Source: Palsa-504 sp963742795
Lineage (GTDB): Bacteria; Actinomycetota; Actinomycetes; Streptosporangiales; Streptosporangiaceae
Direction of reading: 5' to 3'
Assembly: GCA_963742795.1 (NCBI GenBank)
Contig: CAVUNL010000006.1
Span: 62,001 to 126,000 of the forward strand
Length of the DNA: 64,000 bases
In this document: positions 24,410 to 34,241 of the stretch, in pieces
Layout: the number at the start of each line of letters is the position of its first letter
Numbering within the stretch: position 1 is the first letter of the stretch
The notes under the pieces: generated by a model
Database searches by the model: none
Told to the model about the DNA's origin: nothing
What the model saw: only the letters and a program-made list of their open reading frames with translations
Made by a program: the position numbers and the translations under genes

Positions 24410-25867
24410 TCACTCTTGGCGGCGGAACGGGGCCTCGTCCCGCTCGGCGGCCGGGTCGTGTGTCTCCTCGTCGACGAGTGCTGCGGCCTCGGTGAGCGCG
24501 GCGGCGCGGGACCGGGCCGCGAAGTCGGCGGTGAGCACGCTCTGCCCGATGCACCACTGCGTCCACTCCGGCAGCAGGCGGAGCGCCGCGTTGGCATAGT
24601 CGGGGAAGTAGCCCTCACGGATCAGGTGCGCCGCCATCTCGATCCGATGCGGTGAGCAGGCGTAGCGCGAGCGCTCCCCGGGGTGTGCCGACGGTCCCCA
24701 CTCGGCGAGGATCGTGTCCACAGCGTCGGCCGCGTCCTGCGGGACGTCGTCGTGCCGTGCCGCGTACCAGCCCAGGAACGCCTCGCGCACCGGGCCGGGG
24801 TCATCGCCGCCCGACAACTCCGCGGCGGGGCTGGCGGCCGCGGCGCCGGTGAGACTGCGAGCGCGCCGCCGGAGCCGGTAGTACTCCCGGATGAGTTCGC
24901 GGGGCTCGCTTCCCTGCAGCATGTTCGACAGCGGCCCGGTCTCAAGGCAGGATGCCAGCAGCCGGGCGGTCGTCTCGGGCACGCCCGGCGACAGCGCAGT
25001 CCCGGCGGCGGGCCCGACGGCTTGCTGCCATTCAGCCAGCGCGTCCTCCGCCGACCCGAACACCCCGGCTCCCACGACGGTGACGATCCAGCACGAGTCG
25101 ATGTCCCATGCGTACCAGTGGTCCGGCGCCTCCCCGCCGTATCCGAACGGGGCCACGAGCAGGAACCGACTGCCGTGTGCGTCGCGCGCGACCAGGAGGT
25201 CCCCGGCCGGCCGGGAACCGTCAGCCGGGCACCCGATGCCGGAAACCAGCCCGCGGCCGGTCAGCAGCTCGGCGGCCTGGCCCGCTTCGGCCTGTGCGGT
25301 CGCGTAGGGATCCTTGATGTCGGGGAAGCGCTCGCGGGCCAGCTTCGCGGTCTCGCTCTCGGTATCGCCGGGCGGTGCCGTGAGCGCCAGCCCGCGCAGC
25401 AGCGCCCACAGCTGCCGCCAGTCGCCGGTGCCGTCGGCCACCGACGCCCGCAGCGCCGCGCCGGTCTCCTCCACCAGCGCGCGCAGCCACTGGGGCGGAT
25501 GCAGCCCGGTCACCGGCGAGTTGAGCCGCTCGTAGAACTCGTCGCCCACGATCCGGCAGGCTTGCGTCTCCAGGTCGACGAGGCGGGACGGCCAGGTAAG
25601 GGCACGGGCCGCGGCGAGAATCCGCTGATGGGACTCGCCCCACCAGGGCCTGGGCTCCGCCCCTCCGGCCAGGGCATAGGCCAGATCCCGCAGCGGGGAA
25701 TCCTCCGGTTTCCCCGACCGGAAGTCCAGCACCAGCGGCGGGAGATCCGGATCATCCGCGATCGCCTGCCGCTGCTGAGCCAGTTGCTCGGCACGCCGCT
25801 GCGGGTTGCCGCTGATGCCAGGGCGGGACCCCTTGCCTTTCCCGGAACGCCGTTTCTTCGATGCCAC
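24410..25867 (-). CDS. large orphan protein, paralogue A
   Basis: 485 residues of unknown function, paralogous along the full length to 54652-56064. It starts with a basic arm (MASKKRRSGKGKG, then GISGNPQRRAEQLAQQR), then a helical domain (WWGESHQRILAAARALTWPS, RLVDLETQACRIVGDEFYER), a beta-rich central part (SRFLLVAPFGYGGEAPDHWY, AWDIDSCWIVTVVGAG), and a C-terminal helical domain with SRYACSPHRIEMAAHLIREG and LLPEWTQWCIGQ. GTG 25867 is chosen because similarity to the paralogue begins there. No signal peptide or membrane segment. Convergent with hipA. Confidence 0.7.
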   Translation of the reverse strand: MASKKRRSGKGKGSRPGISGNPQRRAEQLAQQRQAIADDPDLPPLVLDFRSGKPEDSPLRDLAYALAGGAEPRPWWGESHQRILAAARALTWPSRLVDLETQACRIVGDEFYERLNSPVTGLHPPQWLRALVEETGAALRASVADGTGDWRQLWALLRGLALTAPPGDTESETAKLARERFPDIKDPYATAQAEAGQAAELLTGRGLVSGIGCPADGSRPAGDLLVARDAHGSRFLLVAPFGYGGEAPDHWYAWDIDSCWIVTVVGAGVFGSAEDALAEWQQAVGPAAGTALSPGVPETTARLLASCLETGPLSNMLQGSEPRELIREYYRLRRRARSLTGAAAASPAAELSGGDDPGPVREAFLGWYAARHDDVPQDAADAVDTILAEWGPSAHPGERSRYACSPHRIEMAAHLIREGYFPDYANAALRLLPEWTQWCIGQSVLTADFAARSRAAALTEAAALVDEETHDPAAERDEAPFRRQE

Positions 25868-26250
25868 CCGATCAGGGTAATGATCCGAGGCAGTGCCTGC
25901 CCGGCGCCTGCTCGAGCCGACGTGGCTACTCCAGGCGGTGATCTCCTCCTGGATCTCCAGGACCGGGGAGATGGCGTTGATGCGGGCATAATGGCCGCCC
26001 GCGCCGCGTCCGGCGACCAGATCAGGGGACCGCTCGCCGGTGGTAAGGGTGAAGTAGCCGTCGGAGTACTGGTTAATCACCCCGTCGATGGAAGTGACCC
26101 AACGGCGGACGTGAGCCAGGTCACCCTCGGCGACGCCCGGCGGGGCGGGTACCTGGCCGGTCTTCCTCGTGCCTGATGAGCTGCAGGATCGCATCCAGGA
26201 TGACGGCGGTCGGCCGGGTTGCGGCGGGCTTCTAACCCTGTTACGTTAGG
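25868..26250. other. no confident gene
   Basis: The frame of the orphan gene stays open upstream to about 26194 (VAEGDLAHVRRWVTSIDGVI), but the paralogue at 54.7 kb has no counterpart and no better start. On the same strand another frame reads TAVILDAILQLIRHEEDRPG and stops. These could be remnants of a gene once divergent from the MFS transporter. Confidence 0.3.
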
Positions 26251-26252
26251 CC

Positions 26253-26276
26253 ATAACATGTTATTAACTAACATAT
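26253..26276 (+). promoter_or_regulatory. TetR-type operator before the MFS transporter
   Basis: ATAACATGTTAT (26253-26264) is a perfect 12-bp palindrome and overlaps a second inverted repeat ATGTTA-N5-TAACAT. Both lie within 36 bases of the MFS ATG and its GAGGAG ribosome-binding site. The adjacent TetR gene at the end of the operon is the likely cognate repressor. Confidence 0.6.
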
Positions 26277-26288
26277 TGAGGAGTGCCT

Positions 26289-27831
26289 ATGCGCGCCCGC
26301 AGGTGGTGGATGCTGGCGGTGACGTGCCTGTCGGTGATCGTGGTGAACCTGGACCTCACGATCTTGAACATCACGCTGCCGGCCATCTCGGCCGCGCTCC
26401 ATGCAGGCACCGGTGACCTGCAATGGCTCGTTGACGCCTACCAGCTCGTCTTCGCCGCGGTCATGCTGCCCGCCGGGGTGATCGGGGACCGCCTCGGCCG
26501 CAAGCGGGTGCTGCTGGCCGGGCTGGCGGTGTTCCTGGCGGCGTCGCTGTGGTGCGCGCTGTCGGTCTCGGCCGCAGAGCTGATCGCGGCGCGAGCGCTG
26601 ATGGGGCTGGGCGCCGGGATCGTGTTCCCGCTGTCCCTGGCGGTCGTCTCGGCGGCGTTCGGCGACGACGACCGGCCCAAGGCCATCGGCATCCTCGCCG
26701 CGGCGGTCGCGCTCGGCCTGCCGCTCGGGCCGGTGCTCGGCGGCGTGCTGCTGCAGCACTTCTCCTGGCACTCGGTGTTCTGGATCAACGTGCCCGCCGT
26801 CTGCGCGACCCTGGCCGCGGGCGCCGTGCTGATGCCCGAGTCGCGCAACCCCGCCGCGCCGCCGCTGGATGCCCCGGGCGCGCTACTGTCCGCCGGGGCG
26901 GTCACCGGCCTGGTCTGGGGCGTCATCAACGGCCAGGAACACCGCTGGACGGCGCCGTCCGCCTGGGTGCTGCTGGCCGGGTCGGCGGCGCTGCTGGCCG
27001 GCTTCCTGGCCCGCGAACGCCGCTCGGCGAACCCGGTCATCGACCCGGCGCTGTTCGGGGACCGGCGGTTCACCTGGGGCACGGTGGCCACCGTCGCGGT
27101 CACGGTGGCGCTGTTCGGGATCTTGTTCGCGGTGCCCCAGTACCTGCAGAGCGTGGCCGGCGACGACCCGGTCAGCGCCGGCCTGCGGCTGCTGCCGGTG
27201 ATGGGCGGGCTGCTGGTCGCGGGCGGGGCAGCCGGCAGGCCGTGCGGGCCGCGGGCACCAGGCTCACCGTGGCCGCCGGGCTGGCGGTGCTGACCGGGGG
27301 GCTGGTCATGCTCAGCCAGATTCACCTGGCCACCGGGTACGCCTACGTCGCGGCCGGGCTGGCCGTGACCGGGCTCGGAACCGGCGCCGCCGTCGCCGCC
27401 GCGATCGACGCGGTCATGGCCGCCGCGGGCGGCGACGAGGCCGGCGTGGGCGCGTCGGTGAACAGCGCGGTGCGGCAGGCCGGCGGGGCGATCGCGGTCG
27501 CCGTGCTCGGCGGCGTGCTGTCCGCCGGCTACACCCGCGCCCTCGGCCCGGCGCTGGACGCCCTGCCCGCCCGCGACGCGGCCACGCGCGCGCGTCCATC
27601 ACCCAGGCCGCCCAGCTCGCCAGGCACCTCCCGGCAGGCGGCGCCCTGCGGGCCGCCGCGGGCCGCGCCTTCCTGCACGGCATGAGCACCGTGATGCTGA
27701 CCTGCGCCGCAGTCGCTGCCCTGGCCGCCCTGGCCAGCCTGCGGTACCTGCCCGGCCGCGCCGCCCCCGCCGGCGCCGCCCGGCCGCAGGCGCCCGCGGC
27801 CGCGGCCCCGGACGCCGATGCGCGACGATGA
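26289..27831 (+). pseudogene. MFS drug efflux transporter (EmrB/QacA-type), two frameshifts
   Basis: A 14-TM DHA2-type transporter: TM1 MLAVTCLSVIVVNLDLTILN, motif A GVIGDRLGRKRVLLAG, and motif C in GLPLGPVLGG. A one-base loss near 27235 moves the frame (RLTVAAGLAVLTGGLVML continues in frame +1) and a second shift near 27595 leads to ITQAAQLARHLPAGGALRAA and the tail. Without those shifts it would be about 514 residues. It ends ATGA on the TetR start. A palindromic operator precedes it. Sequencing error is an alternative to true inactivation. Confidence 0.8.
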
Positions 27832-28402
27832 CATCTGTGACCGACCTCCAGCCGGACTGGCGGCAGCGCAAGAAGGCCGCCACGCGTGAGCGCATCCGGG
27901 GCAGTGCACTGCGGCTGTTCCGCGAACAGGGATACGACGCCACCACCGTCGAGCAGATCGCGGCCGCGGCGGGCGTCTCGCACATGACGTTCTTCCGCTA
28001 CTTCCCCGCCAAGGAAGACGTGGCCCTGTCCGACAGCTATGACCCCATGATCGCCGCCCTGCTCGAACAGACCCCGGCCACCTGGCCCCTGGCCCGGCGG
28101 ATCCGCGCGGCGCTGCTGGGGGGGCTGCAGCACGTCTACGACAGCGACCGGGACGCGCTGCTGGCCCAGAACACCCTCATCGTGTCCACCCCCGTACTGC
28201 GGGAACGGCTGTGGGCCGGCCAGATGGCCACCCAGGAGCGCGATCCTGCAGGCTCTCGGCCCGCGCGCGGACTTCCAGGCCAGGGTCATTACCGCGGCGT
28301 GCCTCGCCGCAGCCAGCACCGCCGTCCTCACCTGGGTCCAGAACAACGGCACCCCCGAACTGCCCGACCTCATCAACCAGGCCTTCGACACCCTCGCAAC
28401 TT
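27828..28402 (+). pseudogene. TetR regulator, frameshifted duplicate
   Basis: Near-identical to 22128-22715. One extra base in the segment after GQMATQE (near 28240) shifts the last third out of frame, and the 3' end is cut at 28400, 11-12 bases before where the other copy stops, where the acetyltransferase begins. The HTH half would still be made. It overlaps the MFS stop by ATGA, as a local repressor of that transporter would. Confidence 0.85.
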
Positions 28403-28403
28403 G

Positions 28404-29003
28404 ATGGAACGGCCAGTGCAGGGCGTTCTGCTGGAGACCGGGCGACTGGTGCTCCGCCAGTTCACCATGTCCGATGCTGACCGCCTGGCCGACCTTGACG
28501 CTGATCCGGGCGTCATGCGCTTCATCACCGGAGGGCTGGCGACCTCCCGCGACGAAATCACCGGCGACGTCCTGCCGAGGTTCATGGCCTGGTACGGGCA
28601 TCCGGGAGGATACGGCTGCTGGGCGGCCGAGGAGAAAGCCGCCGGGGACTTCCTGGGATGGTTCCGCTTCCATCCCCGCCGGGGAGGTCCGCTCGGAGAG
28701 ATCGTGCTCGGCTACCGGCTCCGGAAGGCGGCGTGGGGACAGGGCTATGCCACCGAAGGATCACGCGCCCTGATCCGGAAGGGCTTCACCGAACTGGGCG
28801 CCCGGCGGGTCGTGGCCGAGACCATGGTCGTGAACCTGGCTTCCCGCCGGGTGCTGGAAAAGGCAGGCTTGCACCTCGTCCGGGTCTTTCACCAGCCCTG
28901 GCCCCACCGGGTCGACGGCCGCGAGCTAGGCGACGCCGAATACGCCTTGACCAAGGCCGAGTGGGAGCAGCAGAACGGCATCACCGCCGTTGAGCCCCCG
29001 TAA
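28404..29003 (+). CDS. GNAT N-acetyltransferase (RimJ/RimL-like)
   Basis: 199 residues. N-terminal beta strand LETGRLVLRQFTMSDADRLA, motif A/B for acetyl-CoA binding LRKAAWGQGYATEGSRALIR, and the C-terminal LASRRVLEKAGLHLVRVF typical of the RimJ/RimL class. The ATG at 28404 lies exactly at the junction with the truncated TetR copy, so its native promoter was probably replaced. Intact. Substrate (amine of a small molecule or protein N-terminus) unknown. The 134 bases after it hold no confident gene. Confidence 0.85.
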   Translation: MERPVQGVLLETGRLVLRQFTMSDADRLADLDADPGVMRFITGGLATSRDEITGDVLPRFMAWYGHPGGYGCWAAEEKAAGDFLGWFRFHPRRGGPLGEIVLGYRLRKAAWGQGYATEGSRALIRKGFTELGARRVVAETMVVNLASRRVLEKAGLHLVRVFHQPWPHRVDGRELGDAEYALTKAEWEQQNGITAVEPP

Positions 29004-29137
29004 GTGGCTGGGCGAAAGGGTCGGCTCCGCGAGATGCTCGCCGTACACCTGAGCGGCAAGGGTGTCTGGTTCGACTCCCGCGCCTGGATCGTCACCGCTC
29101 GCCGCCACTAAACCGGAACACCACGCGGGTCCTGCCC

Positions 29138-29770
29138 TCAGCCATCCTGGCCGGGTAAGTAATCATCTGACTGGCCGAGGATGACGTGCTGCCAGATCTC
29201 GCTCGGGCAGGGACCGACTATCAGCGTAACGAGAGCATCCACATTGAAAACTCCCGCGGCTGTGACTGTTTCGGTTACCGCTTCTTCGATGAAGAAGGCT
29301 CCTTGGATGGCGTCACAATGCTGGCATCCGTTGGATACGTAAGTACCGGAGACAGTCTTGCTATAGCGCGGCCGGATGGTTTTGCTAAGGTCGTTTCGGC
29401 CGCCTGATTGCAGTATGGTGCGGGCAGCTTCCAGCGGCTCACCCTCACCGCACGTCATGAAGCTATGGCTATCTGTGACATGGCGATCGGGGTACAGTGC
29501 GCCCACGCACAACGTCATCTCCTCGCATCTCCAGCATTCTCGATGAATTCCGAGCACTCGAAGCGAGATAGAGGGGCGGCAGCCGGGCGGAGGCCCAGGA
29601 GGGAGCGGAGGTGGTTCGTCACCCCTTGACGATGCACGATGTCGTTCGTAGCAGTTAAGGCAAACTACATGCCATGCGCCTTCGACAGGCCGGAGCCGGC
29701 CTCCGCCGGGGAGCACGTGAGCGAGCAGGAGAAACATCCGGCGGCGTAACGATTGACCGTCACGAAACAC
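29138..29770 (-). CDS. cysteine-rich hypothetical protein, low-GC gene
   Basis: 210 residues. Two Cys pairs suggest zinc binding: VVCLNCYERHRAS near the N-terminus, HRECWRCEEMTLCVGALYP in the middle, and YVSNGCQHCDAIQGAFFIEE toward the C-terminus. I recognise this CxxC/GCxHCDA pattern from hypothetical proteins on plasmids and accessory islands, but no function is known to me. The 3' half is visibly less GC-rich than the surroundings, with codons such as ATA, TTA and AGA-like context, indicating recent transfer. It stands alone. Confidence 0.65.
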   Translation of the reverse strand: MFRDGQSLRRRMFLLLAHVLPGGGRLRPVEGAWHVVCLNCYERHRASSRGDEPPPLPPGPPPGCRPSISLRVLGIHRECWRCEEMTLCVGALYPDRHVTDSHSFMTCGEGEPLEAARTILQSGGRNDLSKTIRPRYSKTVSGTYVSNGCQHCDAIQGAFFIEEAVTETVTAAGVFNVDALVTLIVGPCPSEIWQHVILGQSDDYLPGQDG

Positions 29771-29999
29771 CTCCTACGGACGGATGGGCCGCTGTTGCGC
29801 TCAGATCCTGTCTCCAGACCATAAACGCCGGGGCCGACAAAACCACGGATGAGTCAGCGGGCGCTCTGGTCTGTAACTGACCGAGGAAGACTTCAACGTG
29901 CCGGTCCGCCCCGCGTTTTGGGCCGAACGGATCGGGGTCGAGCCCGGCAACCGGCTGCGTCTGGCAACTTTGCCAGGCGCAAGTGCTTACGATTGCCGT

Positions 30000-30980
30000 G
30001 TGGCACTGCGGGAGCTGTCCCGCCACGAGATTCTCCAGGCCGTGGCGGAGTATGACCGGCTGGGCCAGGAGCGGTTCCTCGAAAAATACGGGTTCGGCAT
30101 GGCTCGCTCGTACCGGCTGGTGGTTGACGGCAAGACCTACGATTCGAAGGCAATCGTAGGGGCGGCATACGGCTTCCTTCCCGGCCGGGAATCGCTTGCC
30201 GCCGCCGACTTCAGCGGCGGGGCGGCGACCGTCGGGCGCCTGCTGGGCGGACTCGACTTCCAGGTGACGCAGGCGGTGTCTGGCCTAACGGCCGGGAAGC
30301 TGATCGAGTTGCTCTCCACGCTGCGGCTGTACCGGTCGTCAGCCGACCGCCAGGCGCTCTACCAGCCGCTCGCCTTGCTGTGGGCGGTCGGCCGTGCACA
30401 CCAGGGCCTTGCGCGGATGGCGAAATGGAGCGAGACGGAAACGCGCTCGGCGAGTTCCTCGAACGTCATGGGGACATCCACGGCCGCACTATCCGGTCGC
30501 GGCGCTATACCACGTCGGCCTGTGGGATCTCGGCGGCCCGCGGCCGGTGCCACCCGCGCACGGCAACGCGCCGCTGCATTGGTTCGCCAGCAACCAGCCT
30601 GAGAGCGGCCTGCCCACACCGGTCTATAACCTCGTCCGGTACTCGGGAGAGGCCCGCGTCGCTGCGGCAGCGGCGATAGTGGATAAGTATCTCGAGGGTG
30701 CCGACTATGACGCAATCCTGGCTGACGCGGGGCTCGCGGCCGCTGGCATCGCCGACGATGAGGCCACGGCTGGTGACGTGATCGTGGTCAGGAGCCCGCT
30801 GGAAGAGGAGTACCGTCGCCTCTGCGGGATCGGGGCCGGTGCTAGCGATCGCGGCGCCAGGCTTAGCCGCCCGCGGGTAAGCGTTGACGTGCTGCGCCTC
30901 GAGTCGGCGCGGCGCGCCGTGCTGCTGCGCAGCCGCGCGCAGGGCACCGCGGTAGGCAGAGCTCCGAGTTCGAGGTAACT
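30000..30980 (+). pseudogene. ScoMcrA-like type IV restriction enzyme, frameshifted, HNH domain lost
   Basis: The N-terminal 'head' domain is clear (VALRELSRHEILQAVAEYDR, then FLEKYGFGMARSYRLVVDGK and DFSGGAATVGRLL), followed by the sulfur-binding domain (LYQPLALLWAVGRAHQGLAR; LGEFLERHGD; YPVAALYHVGLWDLGG; GEARVAAAAAIVDKYLEG). ScoMcrA of S. coelicolor cleaves phosphorothioate and methylated DNA. Two frameshifts (about 30440 and 30490) break the sulfur-binding domain, and after SARRAVLLRSR the HNH catalytic sequence (Cys-x2-Cys, HH) is absent. The GTG at 30000 lacks a ribosome-binding site. Defence function is therefore probably lost. Confidence 0.8.
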
Positions 30981-31282
30981 GCGCAGAGGAGGTTCCGGTC
31001 CGTCGAGATGGAGAGCAGGGCCGACGCCGGAGCTGGGCTCGAGACCAGTGACGGCTCGCTGTGGTCCTTAGACGACGCCGACCCTGCGGTTCGAGGGAAG
31101 GGTCATCGCCAGCTACCCCTTCCGACTCGATCCATGCGCAGCGCTCAAGGGGCGGACCTGGTAGAAGACCGCTGGGACTGGCGTCACTGACCTGACTTCC
31201 TCGCATGTTCACGTCCGGAGCGCTACTTCTTTGCGGCGTTTCGCTCGGCTGGTCCCCATCCAATGAACCACGCGGTGGCGAG
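30981..31282. other. no gene seen
   Basis: About 300 bases where the HNH domain of the restriction enzyme would be expected. None of the frames shows a zinc-binding or HNH motif. The sequence looks unrelated. Confidence 0.4.
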
Positions 31283-31621
31283 ATGGTCTCCGGCATCCAG
31301 GAGCAGCGCTACCGGGCCCGGCAGCGCGACCTGCGGCTGTCCGCGGCGCTCATCCGGCGGCACGCCGACGAGACCGAGGCAGCCGTCCGATCCGCCTTCG
31401 ATGCCTTCCTCAGCGGCGTCTTCGACCGGGCACGCAAGCAGGACTGGCCGCCGGACGGGCCGGACAAGCCCGTCATGCTCGTCTTCGACGACCGCGTCAG
31501 CGTTGAGGCGGCGGAGCGGATCCGGGCCCGGGTGGCGGACGTCACGCGGGAGATAGCCGAAGCCGAGGCGGGCAATATACCGGTCAGCGTCGCGATCGGC
31601 TTCGACCGGCCGGCGACGTGA
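31283..31621 (+). CDS. small hypothetical protein
   Basis: 112 residues, charged and helical: RYRARQRDLRLSAALIRRHA, DETEAAVRSAFDAFLSG, then VMLVFDDRVSVEAAERIRAR. ATG 31283 is the start that best fits composition. I do not recognise it. It lies among remnants, and its coding character (third-position GC) supports a real gene. Confidence 0.5.
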   Translation: MVSGIQEQRYRARQRDLRLSAALIRRHADETEAAVRSAFDAFLSGVFDRARKQDWPPDGPDKPVMLVFDDRVSVEAAERIRARVADVTREIAEAEAGNIPVSVAIGFDRPAT

Positions 31622-31655
31622 TCCCGGCCGCCAGCTGCCTTCGATTCTGTTTCCC

Positions 31656-31781
31656 GTGCGCCGCACCGACGAGGAGATCCGCCAGCTCACCGAACGGGCG
31701 CTCGCCACCCTGAGCGCGGCCGAGCGCAAGGCACTCATAGGCGCGCTCCAGCAGATCCGGCGCAACCTGTCCGCCGGGTAG
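31656..31781 (+). pseudogene. MarR-type regulator, C-terminal remnant
   Basis: The 41-residue frame VRRTDEEIRQLTERALATLS AAERKALIGALQQIRRNLSAG matches the dimerisation helix of MarR regulators. The winged HTH is absent. Confidence 0.55.
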
Positions 31782-31839
31782 GCGGCAGTGCGCCGACGTC
31801 CGGCAACTACTTCTGCAGGCGCTGGGGTGGGCAGGAGAT

Positions 31840-32250
31840 AGCCACTTACCGGGCCCACCACCCGGCCGCACGTCATCACCTTCTTGTCCTGGGCCCGCCA
31901 GCAGCGCATCATCCGCAACCTCGAGATCCCGGTGATCAGCGCCGCGGGAGCGGAGGCCTGCCCGCCAGGATCTGACGCCCGGCTCGCGGCGATCCGGCGG
32001 CTGCTGCTGGATGAGACCTTCGCACCCGGCGACCGCATCGCCGGCTGCCTCGTCACGCTCTACGGCCAGCAAGTCACCACCATCGCCACGCTGCGCACCA
32101 CCGACACCTCCTGCGCCGGCGCCACCCGGCTCAAGTTCGGCGCGGACTGGCTCGACGTGCCCGAGCCCGTGGCCACCCTGCTGCGGCAGCACCTGGCCAA
32201 CCGTGCCAACATGACCACGGCCGCCAACCCGGACTCGCCGCCCTCCGGCA
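31840..32250 (+). pseudogene. integrase/recombinase-like fragment
   Basis: The frame encodes ITFLSWARQQRIIRNLEIPV, RRLLLDETFAPGDRIAGCLV, TLYGQQVTTIATLRTTD and VPEPVATLLRQHLANRANMT then NPDSP, a series found in actinobacterial tyrosine-recombinase-like proteins before their catalytic C-terminus. Homology stops at about 32245 and the catalytic His/Arg/Tyr part is missing. It is probably a relic of an integrated element. Confidence 0.5.
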
Positions 32251-32358
32251 TGCGCACACCCCGGGCGATGTTCCGGGCGCCGATCAGCGAACCGGACAGC
32301 GCGACGGCGAGCTCCACCATGCTGAGCGGCAACGTTCCCGGAACGGTCCGGGCATAGC

Positions 32359-33707
32359 GTGAGATGTGTGAGGGCAGGCACGGTCAGCGAACGGGCCGGG
32401 CAGGCACAGGGCGCCGGGCGGCGTTCCTGGCTGGCCTGGCCAGCGGCCGCGAACGCGCTGGCCGTGCTGGTAGTGCTGCTGGCCGCCGCTGTGATCCCGC
32501 TCAATGTGCTGGCCCGGCAGAACGTGCTGGCGAACGCGGCGCTGCTCGCGATCAGCCTGCCAATGGGCGCTGTGGGCCTCATCGTGGCCCGGCGACACCC
32601 GGGCAACCCGATCGGCTGGCTGCTGCTGGTCGTCCCGGCCGGTGTTCTGCTCGGCCTGGACGCCGGTCCGTACGCGTGGCTGATATACCGCCTGGGTTAC
32701 CGGCTGCCGTTCGGCCCGGCGGCTGTGCTGCTGGGGAATACCTACTGGACGGTCCTGACCATCGCGCTGCCGCTGGTGTTCTTGCTGTTTCCCGACGGCA
32801 AGCTGCCCTCGCCGCGCTGGCGCTGGGTGCTGTGGTCGACCTGACAGTCGCCATCGGCCTGTTCCTGCTCGGCTACGCCGCCATGGTGACCATCATCGTC
32901 ACCCAGGGCGTCCACCTCGACGCGGGCGGCGGCCTGGCCGGATTCGATCACCCATCGGGTTCAACGGCTTGGGTCTCCAAGGTCAACGCGCTGTTTCCTG
33001 CCCTGCTGGTGTTCTGGCCGGTGTTCGCCGCGCGCCTGGTACTGAGCTGGCGGGGGGCCAGCGGGGACCGGCGGCAGCAGCTGAAATGGCTGATGGCCGG
33101 GTCCGCGGCCGCGGTGGCCGGTTTCGTCATCAGCAACGTGGTCCCCGCGCTGGACCCGGGCGCGATCGCGGTCGGCATCGGGGTGGTGCTGCCGGTGTGC
33201 CTCGGCGTGGCGATCTTGAAGTACCGGCTGTATGACATCGACCGGATCATCTCCCGCACCCTGGCCTACGCCATCGTCACCGGCCTGCTGATCGGGCTGT
33301 ACGCGGGCCTGGTGCTGCTGGCCACCCAGGTGCTGTCGCTCCACACCCCGGTGGCGGTCGCCGCCTCCACGCTGGCCGCGGCGGCGCTGTTCAACCCGCT
33401 GCGGCGGCGAGTGCAGCAGCTCGTGGACCGGCGGTTCAACCGGGCCCGGTACGACGCCGAGCAGACCGTGGCCGCGTTCGCGGCCCGGCTGAAAGACGCC
33501 GTGGACCTGGACTCAGTCCGAGACGACCTGGCCCGCACCGTGCACCAAGCCCTGGAACCCGCCCACGTCTCGGTATGGATCAGCCAGGCACAGCTGACAC
33601 CGCCGCAGGCTCCGATGGACCGCGCACCCTCCAACAACGAGACGCGGAGGGACGGATCCGGCCGAGGCCGCACAATCTGCAATCATTGGTTGCATGTTTC
33701 CTCTTGA
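32359..33707 (+). pseudogene. multi-TM sensor-like membrane protein, one frameshift
   Basis: An N-terminal series of hydrophobic helices (ANALAVLVVLLAAAVIPLNV; NAALLAISLPMGAVGLIVAR; WTVLTIALPLVFLLFPDG) reads into a stop near 32842, while the next helices (LTVAIGLFLLGYAAMVTIIV) continue in another frame up to KYRLYDIDRIISRTLAYAIV and RRFNRARYDAEQTVAAFAAR. This is the 7TM sensor module of ComP/NreB-like histidine kinases as found alone in actinobacteria; no kinase core follows. One base change near 32835 would restore about 450 residues. Confidence 0.7.
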
Positions 33708-33794
33708 CGTGCTACCGTCGGTTGCAGACGTACGGTCGGAGCGACCAGTGACCGGCGATAGCCGCAGGCGCGCTCAGCGAGGGATCGGAGACTC

Positions 33795-34241
33795 ATGGCA
33801 GGCCTCGTGATTGAGCGGGAGGTTCTGATCGAGGCGCCGGCGGAAGTGGTGTGGCATACCATCACCGAGCCCGGCCAGATGAGTCAGTGGTTCGCCGACC
33901 GGGTGGACCTCGTGGTCGAACCGGGCGCCCACGGCTACATGGAGTTCGGGGACCAGGGCGGCCCGGTGGTCGTCGAGATTGTTGACCCGCCGGCCCGCTT
34001 CTCATTCCGCTGGAACCACCCCCGCGGGGAGGAGCCGGTGGCCGGCAACTCGATGCTGGTGGAGTTCACGCTGACCCCCGTGGGCGAGGAGCGGACCCGC
34101 CTTCGCGTGACCGAAAGCGGCCATGAACTGCTCGGCTGGCCCGACGTGGAGAAACAGCGCTATGCCGACGAGCACCGGGACGGCTGGGTCGAGTACCTGG
34201 ATCGCCTCGCCGCCTTGCTCGCGAAACGCCGATCGGGATGA
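33795..34241 (+). CDS. SRPBCC (AHSA1-like) domain protein
   Basis: 148 residues: VIEREVLIEAPAEVVWHTIT, EPGQMSQWFAD, PPARFSFRWNHP and TRLRVTESGHELLGWPD, the START-like fold that binds hydrophobic ligands. The stop overlaps the ArsR-type gene (ATGA). SRPBCC-ArsR-DUF899 clusters are common in actinobacteria, where the ArsR-type regulator controls the set. Confidence 0.88.
   Translation: MAGLVIEREVLIEAPAEVVWHTITEPGQMSQWFADRVDLVVEPGAHGYMEFGDQGGPVVVEIVDPPARFSFRWNHPRGEEPVAGNSMLVEFTLTPVGEERTRLRVTESGHELLGWPDVEKQRYADEHRDGWVEYLDRLAALLAKRRSG

Noticed and set aside
25868..26194. N-terminal extension of orphan paralogue A by 109 codons
   Set aside because: Paralogue B has no corresponding sequence and the GTG with the conserved basic arm is shared by both.
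29055..29085. A tRNA T-loop-like GGTTCGACTCC after the acetyltransferase gene
   Set aside because: The flanking bases do not form a 5-bp T-stem and no acceptor, D or anticodon arms can be drawn around it.
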